Below are positions 35,115 to 46,080 of a stretch of 64,000 nucleotides of DNA, one piece after another. The notes under the pieces were generated by a model. The model had not been told where the DNA came from. It made no database searches and saw only the letters and a list, made by a program, of their open reading frames with translations. The position numbers and the translations under genes were made by a program. The stretch lies in NCBI GenBank assembly GCA_029964075.1, contig CM057147.1, forward strand, positions 13,661,513-13,725,512, read 5' to 3'. This DNA comes from Patiria pectinifera (lineage: Eukaryota; Echinodermata; Asteroidea; Valvatida; Asterinidae). Positions within the stretch are counted from its first letter, which is position 1, and the number at the start of each line of letters is the position of its first letter.

Positions 35115-36399
35115 CTAAAAATAAACATGACGGCCCTTTCTTAAAGCTCGCCTTCGTTTACGATTTGGCTATATCATTAAGGGCCTTTAATGTTCCGATA
35201 AAATTTATTTTAAAAAAATCACTTTCTTCATATCATACAATTTTATATTTCGGTAAGAAAAAATTAATGACGTTAAGCTGGAATCTCCAAAGTTAAGCCC
35301 AATATATCAAGCAAAGCCGAAATAGAGACGAATCCGAGTTTTGGGAAACCCCCAGGTAACTGTCGGCAGATTCAAAGTCGTCATTGAATTTCAAAGTTTT
35401 GAAATGACAACCAATGAATATGTGAACACATTTTTTTTTTTGAAAGCATGGAAGGTATATTGGCCTGCATGAACTAGTAGACAACTACCAAGAACGGGCC
35501 TCCATCTTGTTAGGGTACATATCGTACAAGCTCATTTCCAATTTAAAAAAACGGACGATCAACAGGTGGTTTTTTTTTACTTGGCCTAAACCATTCATTA
35601 CCGTTCCATTTGGGGTAGGTTCCTTTGGCAGGAGCATTACAATTGAAAGTCAACACGCCCGGATTAAGTGTTTCGTCGGCCCTAGGCACCAGTGTTCCGA
35701 AGAATGGAGAAGGAAGGGGAAAGGAGAGGGAGTAAGAACAAAGTGGAGAATGTAAATAATAAACACTATATCCACTATATAGGATTTAAAGACCCCCCCC
35801 CCCCTGCAGTCTGGGATCAGGGAACAGGCATGAACAAGGTATGCGCAAAGGTACTGAGCATGTACATGCAGTTTTGCGACAATGACATAAAAACATTATA
35901 GCTGGATTGAATTTTGTATTTTCGAGCAATTTTAAAAATAAATTTCGAACGATTACAGTACAAGCTGTCAATATAACAAATTAATCATTCTTGCAATTGT
36001 CCTCCGATAGGAAAAAAAAAAATAAAGCAAAAAGTTATGTGGCGATGGCCAAGTCTTCAGGAGTCGGACTTATGACCCTAACTTAATGAGCCCCTTACCG
36101 ACTTCCATATAGAACTCTTCTGGGACTCGGTACCCGGCCCACCACACCTCCTTCCCTGTCCATCCATGTAACTCGAAAGTCAGGCACCATAAAGGGAGGA
36201 AACGAGGTGGCACCCTAAGCCTTGCTGCCGAGTCAGCAAAAGAACCCCGTACCTATACGCAGACGCCAACCTGGACTTCGCAGACAGTCCCAACTTGTGA
36301 GTCAGCTTACCGACCGACCGAGCTAACTGCTGTTGGTAAATGACGACGGGAAATTAATACTCTTAAATGACAGAACCGCGGACGTCGAAAATCAAAAAG

Positions 36400-36470
36400 T
36401 GACTCCAAGCGGATTCGAACCCCTAACCCTGGATCCGCTGTCAGACAGCTTAACATCTAGGCTGTTTCAG
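36400..36470 (-). repeat. tRNA-like segment, duplication copy 2
   Basis: Paralogue of 29,975-30,045. The D-arm-like stem CAGC/GCTG is perfect and the B box reads GGGTTCGAATCC. The T arm pairs 4 of 5 and the anticodon arm poorly. Confidence 0.5.
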
Positions 36471-38517
36471 TAGGTGCTTTCTCTTTGCGTTTAAAACATT
36501 AATCCTTATTTCCGCAGTGGGAGAGCTTCTTTGTGTTTCATAGCTGCACGAAAGATGCATCAGCATCGCGCTCTACACATGAATGCAGTTACGTAACTCT
36601 CTTGTACAATCATATTCTTATTTACCGAGCATTGTGCTGGAAGGACAGACATGTTTAGTTTTGAGCTTAACGGGCCTCGCCCATCTTCATTGTGCCTCAA
36701 GAAGTTGAAAGGAAAGGATGTGTTTTTTCAGCTCAGGAGACCATAGCAATTATACACGTAACGGTAGCACGCATTATTATGCCCATTGCAGGAGGGGGCG
36801 GCGGGCGTATCGTATGATTAAAGTCACAATACGAAGACAAACTTATACTGTATATCGCAAGAGTTTGTGCATAGTTTTTACTATTTGTTCGAAAAGTGCA
36901 ACATCCACTGAGCATGCAGCAATTTCAACAGGTTAGTGGGTTTTTTTCAACATTCTTATTGCATTTTGAGTAGTGGTATTTATGGAAACGGAAAATACAT
37001 GACAAGCAATTAAAGTGATCTTATATGCCATTAAGCTGCCAGAGGGGGTAGCAGGCATTTACTGCGTTTTTCTTCACAATTTCCATAATTATTGTGCCGC
37101 CAAGAGGGAGTTTAGACCCCTTACCCTAGCCCCTCCCTCCCCCGTAGATCTGCCTCTTGTAGCCTATGTATCGAGCTAAATGCGGTCATGCACGCCAACA
37201 ATCTTGTATCGCCCATCCACCAAAATATCTCTATTCAGATCGTAGTCCTGCATACACTGAATAGTACGTTGGTGAGAATTGTGTTCCTTCGTCCAATTTC
37301 CCAACATTCCTTCATCTAATTTCCCCTTTGGAAAGGTGGTTGTTCGCCCGTTTGAAGAACGCAACACACTTTTAGAATACAGTGTTTATACCTCGGTGAA
37401 GGGCAAACCCTTATATTAATCTGCATCATTCCGACGGAAACTCATCTTATGAATACGTACAGGAACTTGTACAGTGCAGTCGAGTGAAGTGATGGTTGAC
37501 ATCACATCACAAAAGGACACCGCGTGACTGATGTTCAGATAACATTTTAATAAGCAATATTGGCCCACCTGCTGATCGTACTTGTATGAGTGGGATGTAG
37601 AATGTTCAATCTAGGATCATTGAGGGCATCGAATGTAATGAACAGCAACTCATGTCCCGTGGCATTATAGGCACGGTGCAGTGTGGGTAGTTTTTTTTTT
37701 TTTATGACATTTTCAACTTTAAAGGTACATTAAATAGACATGGGGGAGATTCCTTTTTTTTGCCGATTGAAGGAACAGCAATACAATATTTCTAAAGTAG
37801 GTCATTGGAAAACTAACCTGTCGAAATTTCAGTTCAGTAGACGCCATTTTGTTTGAGAAAACTGTGAAAATGCTCTTCATTTTTCTCGACGCAAGCTTTC
37901 CGTTGAAGGCGCAATGATGTGATCCAAACATCACGAGATGATAATATTTCCTCTTTTCACGAAAATAGCAGCATGTTAGGGCAATGATTTCACACGATTG
38001 CATTATCCCATTGTTTACTTTCATTTTTTAATACATGTATTACAATTTCAAAGGAGGCCACAGAAAACCCACGTTTTATATTAATTTCATGCACACAAAA
38101 AATGATGAACTCTCTTCACATCTGACCCGGCAGCCATTTTGATTTGTATATACATGGACATATTTCCAGAAGTGAATTGCACCATCAAATGTAGGGCATT
38201 TGGGCAATATTATATATGGTGAAATAACTGGGGAAACTTCTATTAAACGTTTATAAGATCTGTCCAACTACATGTATCGTTCCGTGGGAAACGCGTTTTG
38301 GATTCCAAATTGGATCATTCTGTTCGACAGAAGTCCTTTACTGCAAAATTGCCCAAAGTGTACAAGCCCGGTGGATTTTAGCTTGAGTTAGAATGGATTG
38401 ATCTCACATCATACGAAAACGTCAAAAGAGCACAGTTTGAAAAAGATATGCACAACAGATTACAGCAAAACCTGATTTTGTAGCAAAACTTTTTATTCGA
38501 TTTGCCTCACTTTGCAG

Positions 38518-38640
38518 GTTACGCAGTGAGTTTCTGGGAATGAGAAGAAGAGCGTATGCGAAACAAACTTGAGCTTGGTCCCGGAACATTTTAGGAAACA
38601 CGATTTTATTAACTCTCACCTCGGCCACACTGGCTTAAAG
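38518..38640 (+). other. Probable 5' UTR part of gene B after a splice acceptor
   Basis: TTTGCCTCACTTTGCAG|GTTACG is conserved almost exactly upstream of gene C, within flanks that are otherwise clearly diverged. This suggests a functional acceptor of a 5' UTR intron. The region from 36,700 to 38,517 shows no other coding exon. Confidence 0.45.
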
Positions 38641-41600
38641 ATGGCATTTGACTGTATCGAGAAAATTATCAGGTTGTTCTTCTTCAACTACGGGGGTTTC
38701 ATCGCGCGACACCCGATTCCGTTTCTGCTGGTGCCGCCACTGCTGGCCGGGGCACTGGGGGCTGGGATGGTGTTTCTGACGAATGAAAATAACTCGGAGA
38801 ACCTGTACACACCGGAAAACGGCCAGGCCAAGACGGACAGAAACACGGTGGACACACTGTTTGGAAAACACGGTGACAATGACACGTTGGTATCACATCT
38901 GTTAAATATTGGTCGAGAGGGGAGCGTGACCATACGCCACAAGGATGGACAGAACATCCTGACCCAGGCGGCCATTGATGACATTTTGGATTTACACGAG
39001 CAGATCATGAACATCCGAATTACCCTCGACAACCAGGAATACAGATTCACTGATCTCTGCGTGAAATGGGACGGTGTTTGTAACGAGAACCCCATACTGG
39101 CTGCCTATGATTACAACTCGTCTAAGGTTCCGTCGACCAACCTGACATTTCCCCTATATACGTCATCAGCTGACAACACCGTACCTTATTTTCTCGGTGG
39201 AGGACTAGGCGGATTGACTTTTGTATCAGGTTCTCAAGATGATGTCCTCTCGACTGAGATCATTCACTTGTCCTACTTCTTACGGTATGAAGACAGCGTG
39301 GAGAACCAGCGGAGCGCCTTGTGGGAGGAAAAGTTTCTGGAAGTGGCTGAAGCTTTTATGTCATCGGTCATCACAGTAACTCGCGAGGTGTCCAATTCCA
39401 TCGAGACTGAGCTAGACGACGCTAGCTCTGGAGTCATCAAGGATTTCACAGTGACATTCACTATATTGATCACGTTCAGCGTGTGTTCGTGTGTGATGCT
39501 AGACTGGGTACGTAGCAAGCCTTGGTTGGCGAGCTGTGGTGTCCTGTCTGCAGGGCTGGCTGTGTTGTCCACATTCGGTCTCATGAGCTATATTGGTGTA
39601 CCCTACATTAATGTTGTTGGCTCTTCACCATTTCTCATAATCGGTAAGTTAAATTGCTGAACTTTCTTTTCAGAGGACCAACAAAAAACCAAAGATTCGA
39701 CAGAATGTTTCGGAAGTTTACTCCGTCTTAATAATAATAATAAATAATAATAACAGTGGGTATTTGTAAAGCGCACGTATCCACCAGGACTGGTACTCAA
39801 GGCGTACTTCACTGTTCATCGGGCCCATGAAACATTTCAAATACCATTTCAGCTCCCTGGGGAGTATACAGCTCGGTGCAGCCTGTTCAGCGCAAGGAAG
39901 CTAATTAAGTCGCAGTAACCCTCTATGCTCTCACAGGTACCCATTTACTCCTGGGTGGAGAGAAGCAACGAGTGACAAATTGCCTTGCCCAAGGGTTCAC
40001 GCACCATGACCCCATGCTGGACTCAACCCAAAACCCGCAGCTTTATTACCCGCAGACCACGATTCCAATGCCCTTAACCACGATACCACAGCACTCCACA
40101 ACTATACAGTACTCCACTTACATGTTATTTATTGTACACCTTACCCCAATTATTTGTTAAGAGAAACCTTTTACGAAATGATATTGAGAGTCCTGCTTGT
40201 AATATTAAGTGCTACACGAGACTTCGTGAATACAATGCACTCAATAAGTAGATAGGCTATCCCAAAAGCGACTCACCCAAGCTCCCTGCGTTTTATTAGC
40301 TATTGATTAAATTATCGAACAATAAACTCACTCAACTGTGTCTCCACATTTTTTGTAATCAAACACACAAAGGTCGTCAACATTAATGAAGTTGTGTGCC
40401 CGCTTGGTTTTTGTTTTTCTCTTCCAAAAATACCAATTGTATTACCAATTTAGAAAATCAAGTAATAATTTCATAATTAATGGGAGATACGAATTGGTTT
40501 CTTTTTCTCTTCACTTTCCTTCAAGGCATTGGGGTGGATGACATGTTCATCATGTTGGCTGCTTGGCGCCAGACTGACGTCAGATGGTCAGTGGAACGAC
40601 GCATGCGCCATGCCTTCTCTGAAGCCGCCATGTCTATTACCATCACGTCCATTACAGACGCCCTGGCCTTCGGAATCGGCGCTATAACGTTCTTCAGATC
40701 CGTCCGTATTTTCTGCATGTACACAGGTGTGGCCGTCATCTTTGACTACGCCTATCAGATCACTTTCTTCGGCGCCTGTATGGTGCTGACTGGTCGTCGC
40801 GAGGCAGCTAACCGACACTGTATGTCCTGCCTCAAAGTCCGACCTAAGAGTGAGTCTACGTCTACAGCCTACACCATATTCTGCGCTGGTGGTTCGACCC
40901 AGCAACCCACTGACAGGGAGGGTGGGGACACTAACGACCACGCCCTCATGCTTTTCTTCAAGAATTACTACGGCCCGTTTATCACGCGTTGGTGGGTGGT
41001 GATTCCGACAATATTACTGTTTCTGGGCTACCTTGGCACCGCCATCTACGGATGCACCCAGGTTCGCGAAGGTCTGGACCTCCGTAATCTTGCCAGGGAT
41101 AACTCCTTCGTGGCCGCTCACCTGGAAGCTGAAAACATTTTCTTTTCTGAGTACGGTCCACCCGTGGCACTGGTGTTCACAGAGCCAAGAGACGTGTGGA
41201 ATCCGCTGATACAAGACCTCATGGAGGAGACACTTGTAAAGATGGAAAAGAGTGATTACACGTACGATAAGGATCACAATCTGACCGTGTCCTGGCTGAG
41301 GGACTTTCTTGACTTCCTGGACGCAATTCACTTCAGAAATCCCACCCAGGCTCAGTTCATGGATATTCTGCTCAACACCTTTCTAGAGATCCCAGCGTTT
41401 CGGAGGTATGTGCTTGACATCACCTTCAGTGATGACAACCGGACCATTGTGGCGTCGCGATTCTTTGTTACTTCCAAGAACCTGGACTCAGAGGACAGGA
41501 AGAGATACATGATGACGGACTTGCGGCGCATCGCAGAGGAAGCTGATCTACCAGCCATTGTTTACCATCCGCTTTTCATTTTCTATGATCAGTACCTTGC

Positions 41601-42336
41601 GATTTTGCCTAATACCTTCCAGAACATCGGTATCGCCATAGGAGCCATGTTCATCGTGTCCCTGTTGATGATACCTCATCCAGTATGCTCCATCCTTGTC
41701 ACTCTGTCCATTGTCTCAATCGTCACAGGGGTGGTTGGACTCATGACTCTCTGGCAAGTCAACCTGGACTCCATCGCCATGACCAACCTCATCATTTGTA
41801 TTGGTTTCAGTGTGGACTTTTCGGCCCACATCTGTTATGCCTACACATCAGCCAATACAAACTCCCGTCGTGATAGCGCCATACATGCCCTCTACTCCCT
41901 TGGCATGCCGATCGTTCAAGGAGCTCTCTCCACCATACTCGGCCTATTGATTCTCTATTTTTCGGACTCTCACATCTTCCGGACTTTCTTTAAGACCATG
42001 TTCCTCGTGATCTCCCTGGGGGCGCTACACGGCCTTCTCTTCATCCCTGTCGGCCTCATGCTGGCAATTCCCGTGAACACTCGCAAAATGGCGTACGAGA
42101 AAGAGAACCCACGAGATGTCGAGGGCAGAGGCATTGTCACTGTGTCTCAGCACTCACACACCAACAATCTGTACCCAATGAATGGTCTGACGAATCGCCA
42201 TATGTATCAGCCGTCATATAATGATGGCCCGTACGTTAATAGTGGATACAGAGATGGTTTCCTGCCCTCGCGCATTAATGATAAACACGATTTTCTGCCA
42301 CAAAATAAGAACTGGATAAGCTGGGAAATATCTTAA
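38641..42336 (+). CDS. PTCHD3-like: Gene B: patched domain-containing protein 3-like, two exons
   Basis: Exon 1 is 38,641-39,643 (donor ATCG|GTAAGTT) and exon 2 is 40,526-42,336 (acceptor CTTCAAG|GC); product 937 aa. It is a membrane protein of the patched/RND family with unknown cargo. TM1 is about 25-47, the first luminal loop 48-267 (with LYTPENGQAKTDRN near 55), TM2-6 about 268-421 as a sterol-sensing domain, TM7 489-511, the second luminal loop 512-698, TM8-9 699-743, TM10 about 752-771 with GFSVDF (Asp765), and TM11-12 about 791-848. The GIGVDD motif (335-340) spans the splice junction. Exon 1 length equals A and C exactly. The first about 570 bp of exon 2 is almost identical to gene A, after which similarity falls sharply. 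The 85-residue tail ends WISWEIS. Confidence 0.94.
39644..40525 (+). other. Intron of gene B (882 bp)
   Basis: GT-AG, phase 1, at the same position as in A and C. Nearly half is occupied by a SINE. Confidence 0.9.
39727..40115 (-). mobile_element. tRNA-derived SINE in the gene B intron
   Basis: On the minus strand it starts with a tRNA-like head (GGTATCGTGGTTAAGGGC, A box; GGGTTGAGTCC, degenerate B box). It continues through a widely conserved SINE body (CCTTGGGCAAGGCAATTTG, CCACCCAGGAGTAAATGGGTA) and ends in a (TTA)n tail at 39,729-39,752. The element is absent from the introns of A and C, so it inserted after the duplication. Confidence 0.8.
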
Positions 42337-42679
42337 GATTTTTTGTATCTGTTAGAGGATGTTAATGTTAGGCCCCAACTACAGTCCCAACTAGTATAGT
42401 CGAGAAGCTCCGGATTTATTGTTGACATCATTTTGGGACTATGCATGTAGATTCGAAACTCCGATACGAAGAGCAATGTTGTTACAACATCCCGCTTACA
42501 ACAAGGAACATATTAAGCTCCAAGTCTTTGTTTTCCTTTCTTTTCCATTACTAATAATGCAAGGTACCGTCTATAAAAAGGTAATTTGTAAAGTCCCATG
42601 GACCTTGTCATAAAGGTGTTCGACCAAGGACCTTGTTATAAAGGTGTTCGAATGTAGATTGATTCGGATGTCACGGCGC
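42337..42679 (+). other. 3' flank of gene B
   Basis: Presumed 3' UTR and downstream sequence. A short direct repeat (GACCTTGT.ATAAAGGTGTTCGA) occurs at about 42,600-42,650. Confidence 0.45.
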
Positions 42680-43315
42680 CATGGGCGTCAATCTTGGGGG
42701 GGGGGAGGACAGGGGGACATGTCCCCTCCACTGTTTGAAGGGTGGGGGACACAATATCAAATGCCCCCCCCCCCCATTTGTGAACTCGTGTCTCATTTAC
42801 AGGGCCCCGAACCCCACGCCTATAGCTCAGAATTCTTGTAGCTGATTCAATGACTCCAACCTCGAAAACAATGTTCAAATAATTATCTTATGCCTTTAGC
42901 TGAGAAAACCTCGAAATTATGTTTATTTTTTTTATCTTTTGCTTAGAAAATATTGGTTAAAGTGGTCAGAAATTGCCACAGATATAGCACCACAGAGCAT
43001 TTAGAATCCATAATTTTTCGGGGCCCTTAAGCGGGCCCCGAACCCCACGCCTGTAGCTCAGAATTCTGGTAGCTAATTCAATGACTCCAGCCTTGAAAAC
43101 AATGTTCAAATAATTATCTTTTGCTAAGAAAATATTTGTTAAAACATGGTAAGAAATTGCTTCAGATCACACCAAAGAGCATCTAGAATCCAATTTTGTT
43201 CGGGGGCCTTTAGAGGGCCCCAAACCCCACGCCGTAAGGGCTTCGCGCTCGCATCAGTTCTGATCAAGGTATGTCCCCCCCCCCCCCCACTGTTGAGAAG
43301 CGATTGACGCCCCTG
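42680..43315. mobile_element. hAT-type MITE, 636 bp, perfect 8-bp target duplication
   Basis: Begins CATGGGCGTCAATC and ends GATTGACGCCCCTG (13 of 14 bases inverted). CACGGCGC flanks both sides perfectly (42,672-42,679 and 43,316-43,323). The interior is a tandem array of about two and a half units (about 220 and 190 bp) of the family core also seen at 416-734, each with GGGGCCC..AAGCGGGCCCC and AGAATTCT.GTAGCT.ATTCAATGACTCCA blocks. It is absent from the gene C flank. Confidence 0.88.
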
Positions 43316-43765
43316 CACGGCGCAATCTTCAAGGGTGTTTCAATAGGTGCAAACTGAGGTAGTAATGAAAAGCCAAGTACCAAGTTGCTTTTCTTGTTTT
43401 TCTGACGCCTAATTTACTTACAACATACATGCGGTCATTGAACTCGGCTAGCACACTATCCCCGAGAAACGTGCAATGAACCTCTAGGGGAAAAATACAG
43501 TCCCGAAATTGTGTGTGGATATTAGTCACGTAATGTTTTCTTCAAAGCGAGCATATCATTTAGTACACCAAGAGGTGAATTGTATAGGGTCGGCGTGTGA
43601 AAGCATTGTACATGTGCTACAATCTGCCGTTATATTGGAATAATGTCTATGAGTAATTTTGTCTGCGAGGGAAAGTTGGATTTTAACCTGTTTCACCCTA
43701 CCATTTATTTTTCAGTATTACTTGCTAAAAAGTGACAATTTATCTAAGATTATGTCTTGAGGCTA

Positions 43766-44469
43766 GGCCAAACAAAAAAAGTCTCCGGTTTCTGGTATGG
43801 AGCTTGCCCCAAAAGTGGTGCGGCGACGCGGGTTTTTTTTTCTCCTACTTTTGTTTTTCTTCAAATATCGTCTGATGTTGCAATTGACGCTTTGATCCCC
43901 TTAAAACTCTCAAAAATATCCTTAACGGTGGATCTTGAGGTGACCTCAGTGAGGCCATAAGGCTTGAGAATTCTGCACGCACTTACGATCTCGACCAACA
44001 CAAACATTCTTCGGGAAATTTGGATAGTCAAGACAAAAATCAGAGAGAACGGTAACGTCAGATCATACATCGACATCGTGCATGCGCTGCGAGGCTGGTC
44101 ATTAGTCTGCCCACTTACATATTGCGCTAATTCTAAAAGCGTTTACGGGTTCCAGATACACGACCGTCGCTCCCTCAGTCTGGCTTCCAGACGCACAATT
44201 ACAAAATTACAAAACCGTCTGCAAATGGTGCCCGACTAAATATAGTGTAAAATATATGGGAACCCAGAGAGGCCACCTAAAGCTTATACTCGATAGTAAC
44301 CCCATCTAAAACACGTTAAAATTGTGCAGCAGCTGGATTCCAGTCAAACCAGTGAGTTTGGCGGTTTAGAGACAACATCTTACATTGAAAAAAACAAACA
44401 TATTTTGCCGACGATCATGGCTATACGGCAATGCGCGCGCTGACCAGAAACTGGAGACTTTTTTTGGCC
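43766..44469. mobile_element. Harbinger-like MITE, complete copy
   Basis: Ends GGCCAAACAAAAAAAGTCTCC and its inverse, both followed inward by GGTTTCTGGT-like sequence. It aligns with the interrupted copy at 9,886-10,890 throughout. The 3-base flanks (CTA and TGA) do not match, so the target duplication has decayed or the borders are slightly off. Confidence 0.7.
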
Positions 44470-45610
44470 TGAGCCCTGATTTTTATTTAAGTTTACAGCA
44501 AAGCTCTTCACGCGAACTGTCCTACAATGTAATTTATATGTTGTTGTCCATTATGGGACAGTTTGCCCTAGCTGCAATGGTACTTAAAAAAAAATTCCAC
44601 AGGCGGAATTTCCATCACTGAGATCTAGCCCAATTTCAAGACTCTGCTTACCAAATAATTCTGCGCTTGTGATCACCATTCTATGCGATAACCCTGTAAG
44701 CACAGAATCCTTAGTTATGGTATGTACGCTTGCGCAGAAGCCACAATTCCTCACTGACTAGTGAGATACGCTTACCGTATAGCACGGATTTTTTTTTCTG
44801 CCACGGTAAGCAGACATTTTTCGCTAACGTTAGCCAGGGACATGGAATTTGGCCCTGTTTCATTACTCTTTTTAATGTAAATACATGAATATTATACCAG
44901 AAAGATAACAGATGCAGAATATTAAATGTCGAGTAATTTAGTGTATTATACTACGTTAATTTTGTCGGTTTTAAAAAAGTGTATTTAAATCCTACGAAGT
45001 TGGTAAAAATGTTGGACCCTTCGTTGTCTAGTGTTAGAAACTGCAAGCGTCCATCTTTTGGACATATTTTTTTTGTAGGCAGTGAAGATCAAGATTTCAC
45101 TTGATGTATGATATTATTGATACTACTGATAGGCCTACACGATACTATTACATGTCATGATATTTTGTCAGTTTTGTTTTTGAAAAGGTGTCAATAACGT
45201 TTAACGTTAGCGATGATATTCATCTCGAGATCTGTTTTCTTTTGTCAGACAATTTCAAATTCAGTTCAAGCAAATTAAAACAATGAGCACACGTTTTCTT
45301 CCCGGAGTATTCGATTTCGTCTCGTCTACGCCGAACCTTGTTATTCAGAAATCAATTTCGTCTAATTGATTTATAAAAGACGAATTCGATCTATGATTGC
45401 TGCCATTCGTCAACAGCTTAGACGAATTTGATCGGTAATGACGAATGTTCTCGACCCGGTGACTAAAGAGGGTGACCAAACTTTGAAATTGAATGGTAAA
45501 TGACTAAATCAGTTTTGTTAAAAGGGTGTGGGATTTTTCTCGGACGAGATTGAATGTTAGAGTTGGTGAACTTGAATGAAAACTGTTTCAAAATAGCAGG
45601 GAAACCTATA
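44470..45610. other. Gene-free stretch, with a repeat at about 45,300-45,610
   Basis: No coding region. Its last 300 bp contain the ATTGAATG/CGAATTTGATC-type words and the GGGAAACCTATAT end of the family at 22,071 and 23,380. Confidence 0.45.
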
Positions 45611-45707
45611 TTTCATACAAGGTCAGGCAACAATCGATTATCTTTCTGCTGATGCTGCCACTACTAGCCCAGGCATTGGGGTCTGGGAGTGGGATGGTGT
45701 TTCTTTT
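45611..45707 (+). pseudogene. Decayed scrap of a patched-family exon 1 (TM1 region)
   Basis: TTTCTGCTGATGCTGCCACT, AGCCCAGGCATTGGGG and GGGATGGTGTTTCT align with the TM1-coding part of exon 1 in B and C (for example 49,131-49,186). Weaker similarity extends left to a TTTCATACAAGG segment. It contains small insertions and no open frame. It is the remnant of a fourth gene copy between B and C. Confidence 0.8.
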
Positions 45708-45984
45708 CACCGTTACTGACCCTCAAAGGGTCGAGAAAAAAATAGAATTATGCAATTCAAATGAATAATGTTTACGGTACTGATTTTATATTGATTAAAT
45801 ATTGATTTTCAAAATTGTCTTTCTTCAAAAAAAATCCATAAATATGTTTTTCCTAGAAATATTTTTGGAAATGTGTATAACGTCTCAAAATAGACATCTT
45901 AAGGGTTCCAGAACTGTTTTCAGATGGCAACTAGGCCTCACGAGAATGTTTGACATAAAGACCCTATTCAGTGAGGATGCCTTT

Positions 45985-46080
45985 ATACAGGGTGGTCAAA
46001 AAAAAAAGCAACCTCATACTTCGACTTTTCAGAGACCTACACTTTTGATATATATGGATAGGAAATTTTGTTAGAAGGAA
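45985..46080 (+). mobile_element. Possible Tc1/mariner-like left end
   Basis: TACAGGGTGGTCAAAAAAAA resembles a mariner-type terminus after a TA target. No inverted partner was found downstream, so the right border is arbitrary. Confidence 0.3.

Larger units (their letters stand above)
34189..36630 (+). repeat. Segmental duplication, copy 2
   Basis: Partner of 26,644-30,205. It is more compact because it lacks three segments of copy 1, and it carries its own MITE at 34,780-35,114. The sequence immediately downstream (36,627-36,665) matches 32,263-32,305. Confidence 0.8.
36686..43644 (+). repeat. Tandem duplication unit containing gene B (about 7 kb)
   Basis: Matches 46,717-54,527 upstream, across the gene and downstream. 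Upstream landmarks are TTCATTGTGCC, AGGAGACCATAGCA and GGCATTTACT.GTTTTTCT. The downstream landmark is TACACCAAGAGGTGAATTGTATAGGG. The flanks are more diverged than the coding exons. Confidence 0.75.
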
